A stretch of DNA of 16,928 nt from Isotricha intestinalis (lineage: Eukaryota; Ciliophora; Litostomatea; Vestibuliferida; Isotrichidae): assembly GCA_023807065.1 (NCBI GenBank), contig JAJJLU010004193.1, positions 1 through 16,928 of the forward strand. Reading direction: 5' to 3'. Below the pieces are notes generated by a model. That model saw only the letters and a program-made list of their open reading frames with translations, was not told the DNA's origin and ran no database searches. This document shows positions 1-8,645 of the stretch, one piece after another. Within the stretch, counting starts at the first letter, position 1, and each line of letters starts with the position of its first letter. A program made the position numbers and the translations under genes.

Positions 1-127
1 CTTTTAATAAATTCTTTAAATTATAAATATATTCTATTGATTTTCTTATTTAATTTATATTTTTCTTTCTAAAATTATTATTTGAATTTTTCCTTATAAT
101 TTCCTTTGATTCTGTTTTTGTAATGTC
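1..127 (-). repeat. Inverted copy of 1017-1142 (second copy of the K/N-rich gene)
   Basis: The reverse complement of these 127 bases matches 1017-1142 with two A/T substitutions and one extra A. On the minus strand the copy keeps a single frame throughout, interrupted by one TAA where the inner copy has AAA (Lys). The match starts at base 1 of the window and ends sharply at 127; upstream of that the two copies do not resemble each other. It is therefore part of a second, oppositely oriented copy of the neighbouring gene that continues beyond the window edge. The substitutions argue against a simple amplification artefact from one template. Confidence 0.93.
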
Positions 128-129
128 TT

Positions 130-600
130 TATTTTATTTGGATGTTGGATTAATAAATATCCTTTAAAAGAATTTTCATAAAAGCAAAAGATTTTTTATT
201 TATTTTTCAAAGAACTATTGATTTTAAAAGTTTATTAGATTCTGAAGAAAATGTTAATAAATTTGTAAGAGGTATTTTTTTAATATTTAAAGCTTTTCCT
301 ATTGCATCAGATGATACTAAACAATTTTTAAATTTTAAAAAAAAGAATCTGATTCTTTAATTAAATAATTATTCTTTAATCAATCATTCAAAAATGAAAA
401 ATATAAAAATAAAAACACAAATTTTGTAGATGAATTATTTAAAATATTTTTCTTTAATTATCCTACAAATGAAGAGAAAATTTTTTGAAAATGAAAATAC
501 TAAAATGTAAAATCAAAAATTTATTATATTTGAAAAATTTTATTTATTATAAATAATTAAAACATTTTGTCTTTCTTTTTAATATTTATTTTTTTTATGA
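130..600 (+). pseudogene. Broken unknown gene, Lys/Phe-rich
   Basis: I do not recognise this gene. A protein-like reading can be followed on the plus strand through at least three frames: a segment around 150-235, one at about 200-345 containing SLLDSEENVNKFVRG, and one at about 345-600 containing NTNFVDELFKIFF. The frame changes sit at A or T runs, for example the eight A's at 337-344 and the six T's near 481-486. In-frame TAA occurs at 366-368 and 508-510, both where Gln would fit. If TAA were read through, the first terminator would be TGA at 598-600. The A/T-rich composition makes some of this reading uncertain, but the stretch 205-345, rich in Asp, Glu, Ser and Val codons, is convincingly coding in origin. 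Confidence 0.45.
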
Positions 601-658
601 TTTTCTTTTAAAAAAATTCTTTAATTATTCATAATTTCTGATAAATTAAAAAAATAAA

Positions 659-1369
659 ATGGATACAATCCAAGAAAGTAAATGTAAATGTAAAAAGAAG
701 AAGAATTAAAATTACCAATTAATTCAAAAATTTATAAAAAAAGAATCTATACTAAGTAATAAGAATAATAATAAAATTCTCTCTAATATAAACATACTTA
801 ACCTTTTTAGGAATAAAATTAATATTAATATAGATGAAAATGAAAATAATAAAGAATAAGATTTAAATACTATTAAAGAAGAAAATGAAAGTGATCTTAT
901 AAATGAAATTATAATTAAAAATGATTTTCAGATAAACAAAATAAAAGTAGAAATATAAATAATAATAATAATGATATAAATAAAATAGAAGATTTAACAA
1001 CTCAAACTCAAAAAATGACATTACAAAAACAGAATCAAAGGAAATTATAAGGAAAAATTCAAATAATATTTTAGAAAGAAAAATATAAATAAAATAAGAA
1101 AATCAATAGAATATATTTATAATATAAAGAATTTATTAAAAGACAATAATTCAATAAATGAACAAAGAATGTAATCAAAAAGAACATATAATTTTACAAA
1201 AAACTCTTAAAATAATAGTTTAATACATCTGCAATCAAGTAAAAATATAAATATATTACCTAAAGAATATGTTTCTATTAAATTAAGTCCAAGAAGAAAA
1301 AGAATGAGTTTTTATTATAATTTAAAAGAATCAGAAAATAATAATATTTTAAATGAAGAACACTTTTAA
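659..1369 (+). pseudogene. Broken K/N-rich gene of unknown function
   Basis: From ATG 659 the reading gives a Lys/Asn/Glu-rich, probably disordered protein, starting MDTIQESKCKCKKKK. In-frame TAA lies at 707-709, 857-859, 1172-1174 and 1208-1210. The frame changes near 926 (T run), 1010 (A run) and about 1068-1085. At the last site the inverted copy at 1-127 carries one more A and stays in frame, which directly shows a one-base difference between copies. The C-terminal part is basic, with SPRRKRMSFYYN, and ends NILNEEHF followed by TAA TAA at 1367. No domain is recognisable. It sits 271 bases upstream of the DnaJ remnant on the same strand. It may be a pseudogene, a badly sequenced gene, or a recoded one; the amino-acid pattern is too well kept for ancient decay. 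Confidence 0.6.
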
Positions 1370-1640
1370 TAATTTAATTTGTAAACAATTTTTTGATAAA
1401 TATCATTTATTTTTTGTAAATCTATCTATTTTTAATTATAATTGATTTTTATATATTATATTTTATGTATTAATTTTTTTTATTTTTTGGGTTAATTTAT
1501 TTTTTTATATTTTATTGAAATTTTCTTGAAATTCTTGAAATCTTGAAAAAAATTTATATTTTCTCAAAAAATATTATTTTTTTTTTAAATTATTTTAATT
1601 TCTTTTTTTAAATTTCATTATGAAATAAAAAAAAATAAAA

Positions 1641-2524
1641 ATGACAAATCAAGTAGAAGAAAAAGTTTATATAAAATATTAGGAATATCAAAAAAATCAT
1701 CTCAAGAAGAGATAAAATCATCCTTTGGTAAATTAGCAAGAAAATATCATCCAGGTAATAATAAATGATGAAACAGCATTATAAAAATTTAAAAATATTT
1801 CAAGAGCATATCAATATTATCAGATGAATCAAAAAGAAAAAGATATGATAAATATGGAATAATAGATGAAGATCATTTTAATTTTGAAGATATTATTAAT
1901 AATTTACTTTGAATTTTAATGACTTCTTTGATATTGATATGGAAGATATTTTAGAAATAAATTTTCCTTATCATCATTTAAAATATTTTATTATTAGAAA
2001 AGGAAAAGATATTAAAAAACGTATTCATTAAGAAAAAGATAAAGAAATTACATTATCAAAATAATTACCTTTTTTATTATTGGCAAAAAGAAAAAGGATA
2101 TAAAAATGTTTTAAAAATTATTAATGATGAAGATGAAGAAGAAGAAAAAAATAATTTTAATAATGATGAAAGTGAAGAAGAAGAAATTAAGAATTTGATA
2201 TTGATACTCAAAAATTTTTAGATTTTATTGATGAAAATTCAAAAGTAAAAGGTAAAAAAAAAATTTGTAAATTAGATAAATTAATGAAAATAATATTGAA
2301 GAACATTTTTTTGAAAAAAATGAAAATGAATTTAATAAATCTAAATTTTCTAAAGAAACTAAATGGAAAGATACTGTTGATGCTTTTCAAAATACTAAAA
2401 ATGATGATTTTTAAGATTTTGATAATATTTTTTCAGGTAAAAAAGGAAAAATGGGATTAGAAGATTTATATTAGGAGAAATTATGGAAATGGATATTGGA
2501 GATAAGAAAAAGAAAAAAAAATAA
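1641..2524 (+). pseudogene. Broken DnaJ (Hsp40) J-domain gene
   Basis: J-domain proteins stimulate the ATPase of Hsp70 chaperones through a conserved HPD motif. Read across frames, the N-terminus has SLYKILGISKKSS, then EEIKSSFGKLARKYHP, NNNDETAL, KFKNISRAY and LSDESKRKRYDKYG, an unmistakable J domain. The HPD is HPG here (1748-1756), which in known J proteins abolishes Hsp70 stimulation. Frame changes occur at the A run 1660-1664, near 1763-1765, 1813-1814, the T's at 1908-1910, the T run near 2070, and near 2191, 2278 and 2470; most are repaired by one extra A or T. In-frame TAA is at 1782, 2029, 2062 and 2412. An acidic stretch lies at about 2128-2195, and the C-terminus ends in a Lys run before TAA 2522-2524. 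There is no obvious Cys-rich zinc domain. Most likely a pseudogene; sequencing error cannot be excluded. Confidence 0.82.
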
Positions 2525-2811
2525 ATATTTTTCAGTTGAATGTATATTTATGTTAATAATTAGATTATATTGTTATAAATTGAATTTTTGATTTAAAATT
2601 TTAAATTAAAAATAAAATTAATTTACATGTAAAAATTCTATTAAATAAAATTCCTTATAATAATTTTTAATAAAAATAATTTATTGAATATATCACAAAA
2701 TTAAAATTCCTAAACTATACTAATTTAATTTAGTAAATTAAACAAATATATAAAACAACATTTAAATGACAAATTACTACGTTTTACAACAATAAAACAA
2801 AGAAAAAAAAT

Positions 2812-5484
2812 TTAAAAATTTTTAAACCATTTTTCAAACTCAACTCCTCTAGCACTAAGTTTCTTTTTAAAATTAATTTTTCTAAAATCTTGTTCTTTTA
2901 AATAAGCTAAATAAGGATTACATGCCAAATTTTCTTTCTCCTTTTTAAACTTTAACATATAAGGAGGATTTAAACTTAAAGAAATTAATTTATTCCATTC
3001 GAATTGTTTAAAATAAGGTTCTTCTTTAATTTGTTCTAATTTCCATAATCTAGTAGTAGGATTTTTAATAAGCATTTTAGTTATTAAATCAATAAATTCT
3101 TTATCATGAACATAAGGAGGGAATTTAAGAGCTTCTTTATTAACAGCTTTATAAACATCCATAGGATCATCATAATCTTCTCCAAAAGGTAATTTCCCAC
3201 AGAAAAATTCATACATACAAACAGCAATAGACCAAATATCAACTTGGAAAGTATAACCAGTTCCCTTAACAATTTCAGGTGCCATATAATGAGGAGTTCC
3301 TATTACTGTTGTTGTTCTTTCTTTTATTTCTTTCACTGTACCAAAATCTATTATTTTGATATATCCCATATCATTCACCATTATATTTTCTGGCTTTATA
3401 TCACGATATATTATCTTCTTTTTATGTAAATAATTTAATGCTAATAACATACTTCCTCCATAAAATTGAGTCTGCTCTTTATTTAATAATCCTATTTCAC
3501 GTATTACTTCCCATAATTCTTTTCCTTTTATATATTCCATTACAAAAAATATAAAGTTCTCATTTTTTAAATATTTCACCATTTTCATTATAAAAGGATG
3601 ATCCACTTTTAATAATGTATTTTTCTCTAATTCTACTTGAGTCTCTAATTTTTCCTTTTTTATTTGATATAAATTCTGTGCTTTTATTGCATAATATTGT
3701 TTATTTTTTCTACTTCTAACTAAATTTACAAAACCAAAATTACCGCTTCCTAATTCTTTAATATTATCTAAATCTTTTAATTCAATTGTGTTATCTTCTA
3801 AATAAAATTTCTTTTGGAAATACGCTAATAAATTTGGTTCTAAAATACTTTTAAAAATATTAGCAGTTAAAGTATAACAAACTACTGTTCCATTAGCTAT
3901 TGCAGTTGCTGATCTTTTTTCATTAATTATTAAAGATCTTTGTCCGAATTCTTCATTATCATTTAATGATCTTACATATTTAGAATTTACAAAAAAATCA
4001 ACTCTACCTGTTTTTATTATATAAAATTTATCCCCTTGTTCTCCTTGAGTTATTATTTTTCTTCCGTTTTCAAATTTTTCTATTGCTAATTTACTTTGTA
4101 ATAATTCTATTTTATCCTCACTTAAATTTTTAAATAATGCTATTTGATCAAATGAAGTCATTTGATTTGATTTTTTTTGAATATTTTGCATATTTCCTCC
4201 TAATTCATCTTTTAATTTATCAAAATTTATTGATGCTAATAAACAATCTGGATATGCAATTAAATCTTGTGAAATTGTTATTTCTTTATTTTCATATATA
4301 TCTTTTTCATAAAAAAAACCATATCTATTTGCTTCTACTTTACTTGTTACTTTATTTATTATATTTCCTTCTAAAACTATATATAATTTATTATGAAGTA
4401 TATCTCCTTTTTTAAATATAATTTCTGAATTATTATAGTTTTTAATTTCAAAAAATTGAAAAACTGTTTCTAACATTTTAGTGTTTATTATATTAAAATA
4501 TTTCGAATTTTGAAAAGCAAGATTAAGAAAACCGAAATATAATATTTCTTTATAATTATCACCTAATTGATGTTTAAAAAATTCAATTGAAATAGAACAT
4601 AAATGACAATCAGTTTTAGCAATAATATCTAAAGTTCTTCTATTTTCTTCTAAAATAGCTTTTTGACCGAAATTATCTCCTTTTTTTAAAGTTCTGATAA
4701 TTTTATTATTTTTAACACAATTAACTTCTCCACTTTGAATAATATACATACAATTACCTAAATCACCTTCTTTACAAATAATATCTCCACTTTTATAAAT
4801 TTGAGTTAATAAATTATTTGCTAAAATAGCTTTAAAAGAATTATCTAAAGGTAAATTAATACTATCTAAAAATTTTCTATTTTCTTCATAATTTAAAGTA
4901 AATAAATAATCTAAAATTTTTTTAAAAACTTCTCTTTTTAAAACCCATAATTCACAATCTGTAATAGTTTTAACTGTAGAATCTCTTGGTGAATCATATA
5001 TTAATGCTAATTCTCCGAATGAATCTCCTTTATTTAAAATAATTGTTTTTTTTTCATCAAATATCTTTTCTAATTGTCCTTCATGAACTATATACCAATA
5101 ATTTCCATTTGATCCTTGTTTAAATAATGTTGTATTCTTTTTTACTCTACATAATGACATTGTTATTATTATCTCATTTCTTGCTTGAGCATTTAATGTT
5201 TGCATAAAAAAATGCTTATCTATTATATTATATATTAAATCATAATCTTCTTTATTTGGATTGTTTTTATGAATTAATTCTAAATGCTTTTTCTCATGAT
5301 TTGAACTTTTTTTATTTTTTGCTACTATTAATACTTTTTCTTTTTTCCTTTTTGGATGATCAGTGTTTTGATCTAAGGTATTATTTTTTGTTGATCTTGA
5401 TGAATCATTTTTTTCCATTGATTTTCTCTGATTTTTTGAATTACTATTTGGCTCTGTTTCAAATCTTGATATTTCACCTCCCAT
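2812..5484 (-). CDS. cGMP-dependent-type protein kinase with four cyclic-nucleotide-binding domains
   Basis: This 890-residue AGC-family Ser/Thr kinase has the layout of apicomplexan and ciliate PKG: about 90 disordered residues, four cyclic-nucleotide-binding domains (about 92-205, 211-325, 328-430, 445-560), kinase 574-828 and a C-terminal tail. The kinase has every catalytic element: Gly loop GSGNFG (579-584), Lys601, helix-C Glu620, YRDIKPEN with Asp695, DFG (713-715), activation-loop Thr726 and MAPE (734-737). The gatekeeper is Met649. The tail ends FKNF, an FxxF motif as at the end of PKA. Phosphate-binding cassettes differ: domain 1 has FGE and Arg167; domains 2 and 4 have FGQ (Gln274, Gln515) but keep Arg283 and Arg524; domain 3 has lost the cassette. 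The N-terminus MGGEIS fits the myristoylation pattern MGxxxS. An in-frame TAA lies 9 bases upstream of the ATG, so the start is firm. Cyclic GMP rather than cAMP is inferred from architecture only. Confidence 0.95.
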   Translation of the reverse strand: MGGEISRFETEPNSNSKNQRKSMEKNDSSRSTKNNTLDQNTDHPKRKKEKVLIVAKNKKSSNHEKKHLELIHKNNPNKEDYDLIYNIIDKHFFMQTLNAQARNEIIITMSLCRVKKNTTLFKQGSNGNYWYIVHEGQLEKIFDEKKTIILNKGDSFGELALIYDSPRDSTVKTITDCELWVLKREVFKKILDYLFTLNYEENRKFLDSINLPLDNSFKAILANNLLTQIYKSGDIICKEGDLGNCMYIIQSGEVNCVKNNKIIRTLKKGDNFGQKAILEENRRTLDIIAKTDCHLCSISIEFFKHQLGDNYKEILYFGFLNLAFQNSKYFNIINTKMLETVFQFFEIKNYNNSEIIFKKGDILHNKLYIVLEGNIINKVTSKVEANRYGFFYEKDIYENKEITISQDLIAYPDCLLASINFDKLKDELGGNMQNIQKKSNQMTSFDQIALFKNLSEDKIELLQSKLAIEKFENGRKIITQGEQGDKFYIIKTGRVDFFVNSKYVRSLNDNEEFGQRSLIINEKRSATAIANGTVVCYTLTANIFKSILEPNLLAYFQKKFYLEDNTIELKDLDNIKELGSGNFGFVNLVRSRKNKQYYAIKAQNLYQIKKEKLETQVELEKNTLLKVDHPFIMKMVKYLKNENFIFFVMEYIKGKELWEVIREIGLLNKEQTQFYGGSMLLALNYLHKKKIIYRDIKPENIMVNDMGYIKIIDFGTVKEIKERTTTVIGTPHYMAPEIVKGTGYTFQVDIWSIAVCMYEFFCGKLPFGEDYDDPMDVYKAVNKEALKFPPYVHDKEFIDLITKMLIKNPTTRLWKLEQIKEEPYFKQFEWNKLISLSLNPPYMLKFKKEKENLACNPYLAYLKEQDFRKINFKKKLSARGVEFEKWFKNF

Positions 5485-6168
5485 TACTTTTTATTTAAAA
5501 AATTTATATTTAATAAATGCTTATAAAAGATAATTTCTTGTTAAAATATTATTGTTCTAACTTAATATAATATAACTTTCGGTTATTTTTTAAAAAGAAT
5601 TTTATTAAATAAAATATAAAATATAAATATATAAATTGAAATAATTAATTAACAAAAAGGAATTTTTTTCTTTTTTCAGAAAAATATTAACTTATATTAA
5701 TAATACTTTTAGATTACTAATCTGATTTTGCAACAAAAATTTATAAATTTTAGGATAAATGACTTTTATATACATATATCAAAGAAATATCTTTATTTTT
5801 ATCATTTAAATTATTATATAATTAAAAATTATTTTATTTATTCATCATTCAATAATATCATAATAATGAACAGTGATCTCGATTTAATTCTTTTTTTCGA
5901 AAATAAATACTATATTTTTTAAATAAACATAAATTTTCATCTGAACATATTCTAATTAATAATAAATAAAAAATAAAAATTTTATTTAAACAAATAAGAA
6001 TAATTTTAATTATTATAGAAAAAGTATTTTTAATATTCTTTACTCTTTTTCATTATATATGAAATAATTATTTCTAATTTCTAAAAATAACATAATATAC
6101 TAAAATTATATAATAAAAATATATAATAATTTTAATAATAAAAATAAATAAAAATATATTGAATTAAA
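5485..6168. other. Intergenic region between divergent genes
   Basis: These 684 bases separate the start of the kinase gene (minus) from the start of the basic-protein gene (plus), so they should hold both promoters. The sequence is nearly pure A/T with homopolymer runs and many stops in all frames. A 64-codon open stretch at 5728-5922 begins at TTG and has only random-looking Phe/Ile/Tyr/Asn/Lys composition. I see no convincing gene, RNA or regulatory motif. Confidence 0.6.
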
Positions 6169-6810
6169 ATGAATTCACCTAAATTAAAATCAAGAGCAGT
6201 TTCCTTAACAAGATTAAATCCTTATTTTAATAAAGTAGGATATCATTTACCTTATAAATATGCAGATCCAACATTTAGAAAAGATTGTCAAGGTTTATTT
6301 TTAAAAAAAGATGTTGAATTACAAAAATTAATTCATAAAAATTTTGGCCATTTCCCAAATATTAAAATTAAAAAAATTAAAAAACATTATTTTATCGATT
6401 CTAATAATTCAGCTTATCCTAAAGAAATTATTTTAAATACAGTTTTTCCAATTTATAGAACAAAAGGAAATTTAGTAAATAAATTTATGGAAATGCAAGA
6501 GAAAAATTTATTTAATTTTAATCCTTATATAACAAAATATGGTTCTTTTAGTTTTGGAAAAAATAAAAAAAAAAAAAAAATTATATTACCAACTGATTTA
6601 AAAAAAAATGATGGTATTAAAAAAATTCAAATTGATAAAAATATAATTAATAATGTTACTATTGATAAATCATATTCTGAAAGATTAAAAAAAAAAGCAA
6701 GAAAAAAAATCATACAAACAAAACATAATCCTATAATAGATGATCATAATTTTATAGGTTCTTTTTTATCAAAAGGAAGTATGACAGATAAAAGAACAAA
6801 TAAGTATTAA
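6169..6810 (+). CDS. Small basic protein of unknown function
   Basis: I do not recognise this 213-residue protein. The first 125 residues look folded and include the unusual run LNPYFNKVGYHLPYKYADPT, a single Cys (Cys40), and several Pro and aromatic residues (KNFGHFPNI, NTVFPIYRTKG, NFNPYITKYGSFSFG). The remainder is Lys-rich, with a run KNKKKKK near 131-137 and a second basic cluster at 173-180. There is no signal peptide or membrane segment. The clean ATG follows an A-rich context and the frame closes with TAA TAG. It starts divergently from the kinase gene and ends facing the TPR genes. The basic C-terminus could suit nucleic-acid or microtubule binding, but this is speculation. Intact coding across an A/T-rich region and the codon pattern support a real gene. 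Confidence 0.85.
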   Translation: MNSPKLKSRAVSLTRLNPYFNKVGYHLPYKYADPTFRKDCQGLFLKKDVELQKLIHKNFGHFPNIKIKKIKKHYFIDSNNSAYPKEIILNTVFPIYRTKGNLVNKFMEMQEKNLFNFNPYITKYGSFSFGKNKKKKKIILPTDLKKNDGIKKIQIDKNIINNVTIDKSYSERLKKKARKKIIQTKHNPIIDDHNFIGSFLSKGSMTDKRTNKY

Positions 6811-6874
6811 TAGTTATTTATATATTTTTTTTTATTAATCATTTTTTTAAAAAGAAATATAATATACTTGAATT

Positions 6875-6893
6875 ATCATAAAAAATTTATGAT
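6875..6893. repeat. Short perfect inverted repeat downstream of the 6169-6810 gene
   Basis: ATCATAAA and TTTATGAT form an 8-bp perfect stem around a loop of three A's, 65 bases after the stop codon and followed by a T-rich stretch. It could form a hairpin in the 3' untranslated region. In DNA this A/T-rich, such a match can arise by chance, and eukaryotic transcripts do not end by simple hairpins. Confidence 0.3.
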
Positions 6894-7056
6894 TCTTTTA
6901 TTATAAAGGAAAAATTTTTTAGGTTTTTTTTATAGTATAAATTTTATTTTTAGATAATCAACATTTAAAAAAGAATTATAAATAATTTATATTTAATTAT
7001 ATACATTAATTATTTCTCTTTAAAAAATTTATGATTTAAATATTTAAAAAAAAATT

Positions 7057-7944
7057 TTAGATAAATTTGTTTTTAATTGTTGTTAAACAAAATTCATCTA
7101 AATTTTGCATAGCTTCATTTTCTTTTTTTATTTTTAAATAACAATTAGCTCTCATAACATAAAAATCAAGATTTTTTTTATGTTTATGTTTTTCCATATA
7201 ATTAATATATAAATCAAAATCAGAAATAGCTTCTTCAAATTTTTCACATAAATATAAGCACATTGCTCTTTTTGAATAAGCATCATAAAAATTGTTTTTT
7301 ATTTCAATAACATTATTTAGCATATTTATAGCTTCAGTAAATCTTTCTAATTTCATTAAACAAATAGCTTTATTATAATAAACGGAAATATCAGAAGATT
7401 TAATTAAATTTTTTCTATCATAACTTAAAATAAAATTATAAAATTCTCTAATGAATTAAAAAAATTTTCATTTCATTTAATTGATTTAAATGTTTTTGAT
7501 AAGAATTCATAATATCCAATAAATAATTATTAGAAAATTTTACATTCCCACAAAAAAATTCATTAATTTCCATACACCATTACACTTTGGGCATAATGGA
7601 AAAATAAACTCTTTTTTTTTGGATAAATTACTTCAATAAGTTTTTAATTATGACCAGCAAATCCTATTTTATGTGAACAATAAAAATTATTACATATTTC
7701 ACAAAAATTTGTATAAAAATATGGCTTATTATAGTGAAAAACCTTAATAAACATTGATTACAAAAAATAAAATTTTGAGTAAATTTTATCAAAGGATAAT
7801 ATAAAGTAAAAATTCATTTAAAGAATTAATATTACTACCTTTATGACAATTGGATTCTATAAATATTCTTGATTCTCTATAAAATAAATTTATTATTGGA
7901 ATATTTTTATTATTTATAAAATATCTGTTTTCAACAAGTTCCAT
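7057..7944 (-). pseudogene. Broken TPR gene with N-terminal Cys/His (zinc-binding-like) module, copy B
   Basis: Minus-strand reading from ATG 7944 (MELVENRYFINN) passes through several frame changes, each mostly mended by one extra A or T, for instance near 7800 and 7480. The N-terminal half holds paired ligands: CNQC (7751-7762), then CEIC, C-x2-H and a further His (about 7650-7712), and CPKC (about 7580-7595). This spacing resembles a compact zinc-binding fold such as a B-box or RING relative, though I cannot assign it to a family. In-frame TAA falls after AGHN and before FIREFYNF. The C-terminal half is open for 99 codons (7057-7356) with TPR-like helices and the end LDEFCLTTIKNKFI, matching copy A closely (8137-8487). 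It lies downstream of copy A in tandem. Probably a decaying duplicate. Confidence 0.7.
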
Positions 7945-8136
7945 CTTCCTTTTATCTATTATAAAATTCAATTTATCCTATAAATTTTATTTGTTAATTT
8001 TTATAAATGTTTTAGGCAATTTTATTTCAATAAAATAAATACATATTTTTTATATAAATAAAAAATAATATTTATATTAAACTACTTAATAAAAAATTTC
8101 CTTAAAAAATTGATGAATAAAATTAATTTAAAGAAT

Positions 8137-8645
8137 TTATACAAATTTGTTCTTTATCGTTGTCAAACAAAATTCATCTAAATTTTGTATAGCTTCATTT
8201 TCTTTTTTTAATTTTAAATAATAATTAGCTCTCATAACATAAAAATCAAGACTTTTTTTATGTTTATATTTTTCATAATAATGAATATAAGAATCAAAAT
8301 CTTTAATAGCATCTTCATATTTTTCAGTTAAATAATAACACATTCCTCTTTTAAAGATAGCTTCTTCAAATCTTCCTAATTTACTAAGACATAATCCTTT
8401 ATTATAATATGCATCAACAAAAGTTTGATTTAATTTAATAACTTTATCAAACATTTCAATAGCATTTGAATTTTGTTTTAATTCCATAAACCATAAACCT
8501 AATCTAAAATATGTTTTTCTTGTGAACTATTATCTAATTCAATTGCTTTTTTATAATCTGGAAGAGCTTCTTTAAATTTTCTCATTTTACTATAACAAAA
8601 ACCTCTTTGAAAAAATGCATTAATAAAAAGAGGATTAATTTAATA
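8137..8645 (-). pseudogene. Broken 3' part of the TPR gene copy A
   Basis: This continues the TPR gene that starts at 9353. After the TAA at 8646-8648 and another at 8640-8642, the same frame still reads INAFFQRGFCYSKM and EALPDYKKAIELDNSSQEK, plain TPR sequence. A frame change at an A run near 8513 leads into YFRLGLWF and an open stretch of 116 codons from ATG 8487. Within it, GRFEEAI is joined directly to FKRGMCYY: relative to a 34-residue TPR period, exactly 17 residues are missing, so half a repeat has been deleted in frame. The end, LDEFCLTTIKNKFV, matches the end of copy B. The 116-codon part could still be translated alone but would lack most of the solenoid. Confidence 0.7.

Noticed and set aside
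1754..1775. Possible 22-nt GT...AG intron in the DnaJ gene
   Set aside because: Removing it would delete the NNNDETA part that matches ordinary J domains and would leave HPA; a one-base frame change explains the sequence better.
2208..2390. Minus-strand 60-codon open stretch
   Set aside because: It is the antisense of the DnaJ remnant, whose sense reading is clearly the coding one.
4137..4415. Plus-strand 92-codon open stretch inside the kinase gene (with similar ones at 3244-3429 and 5256-5498)
   Set aside because: Hydrophobic shadows of an unambiguous kinase reading frame.
5728..5922. 64-codon plus-strand open stretch
   Set aside because: It starts at TTG and has only Phe/Ile/Tyr/Asn/Lys-type composition expected of A/T-rich DNA; no homology or start context supports it.
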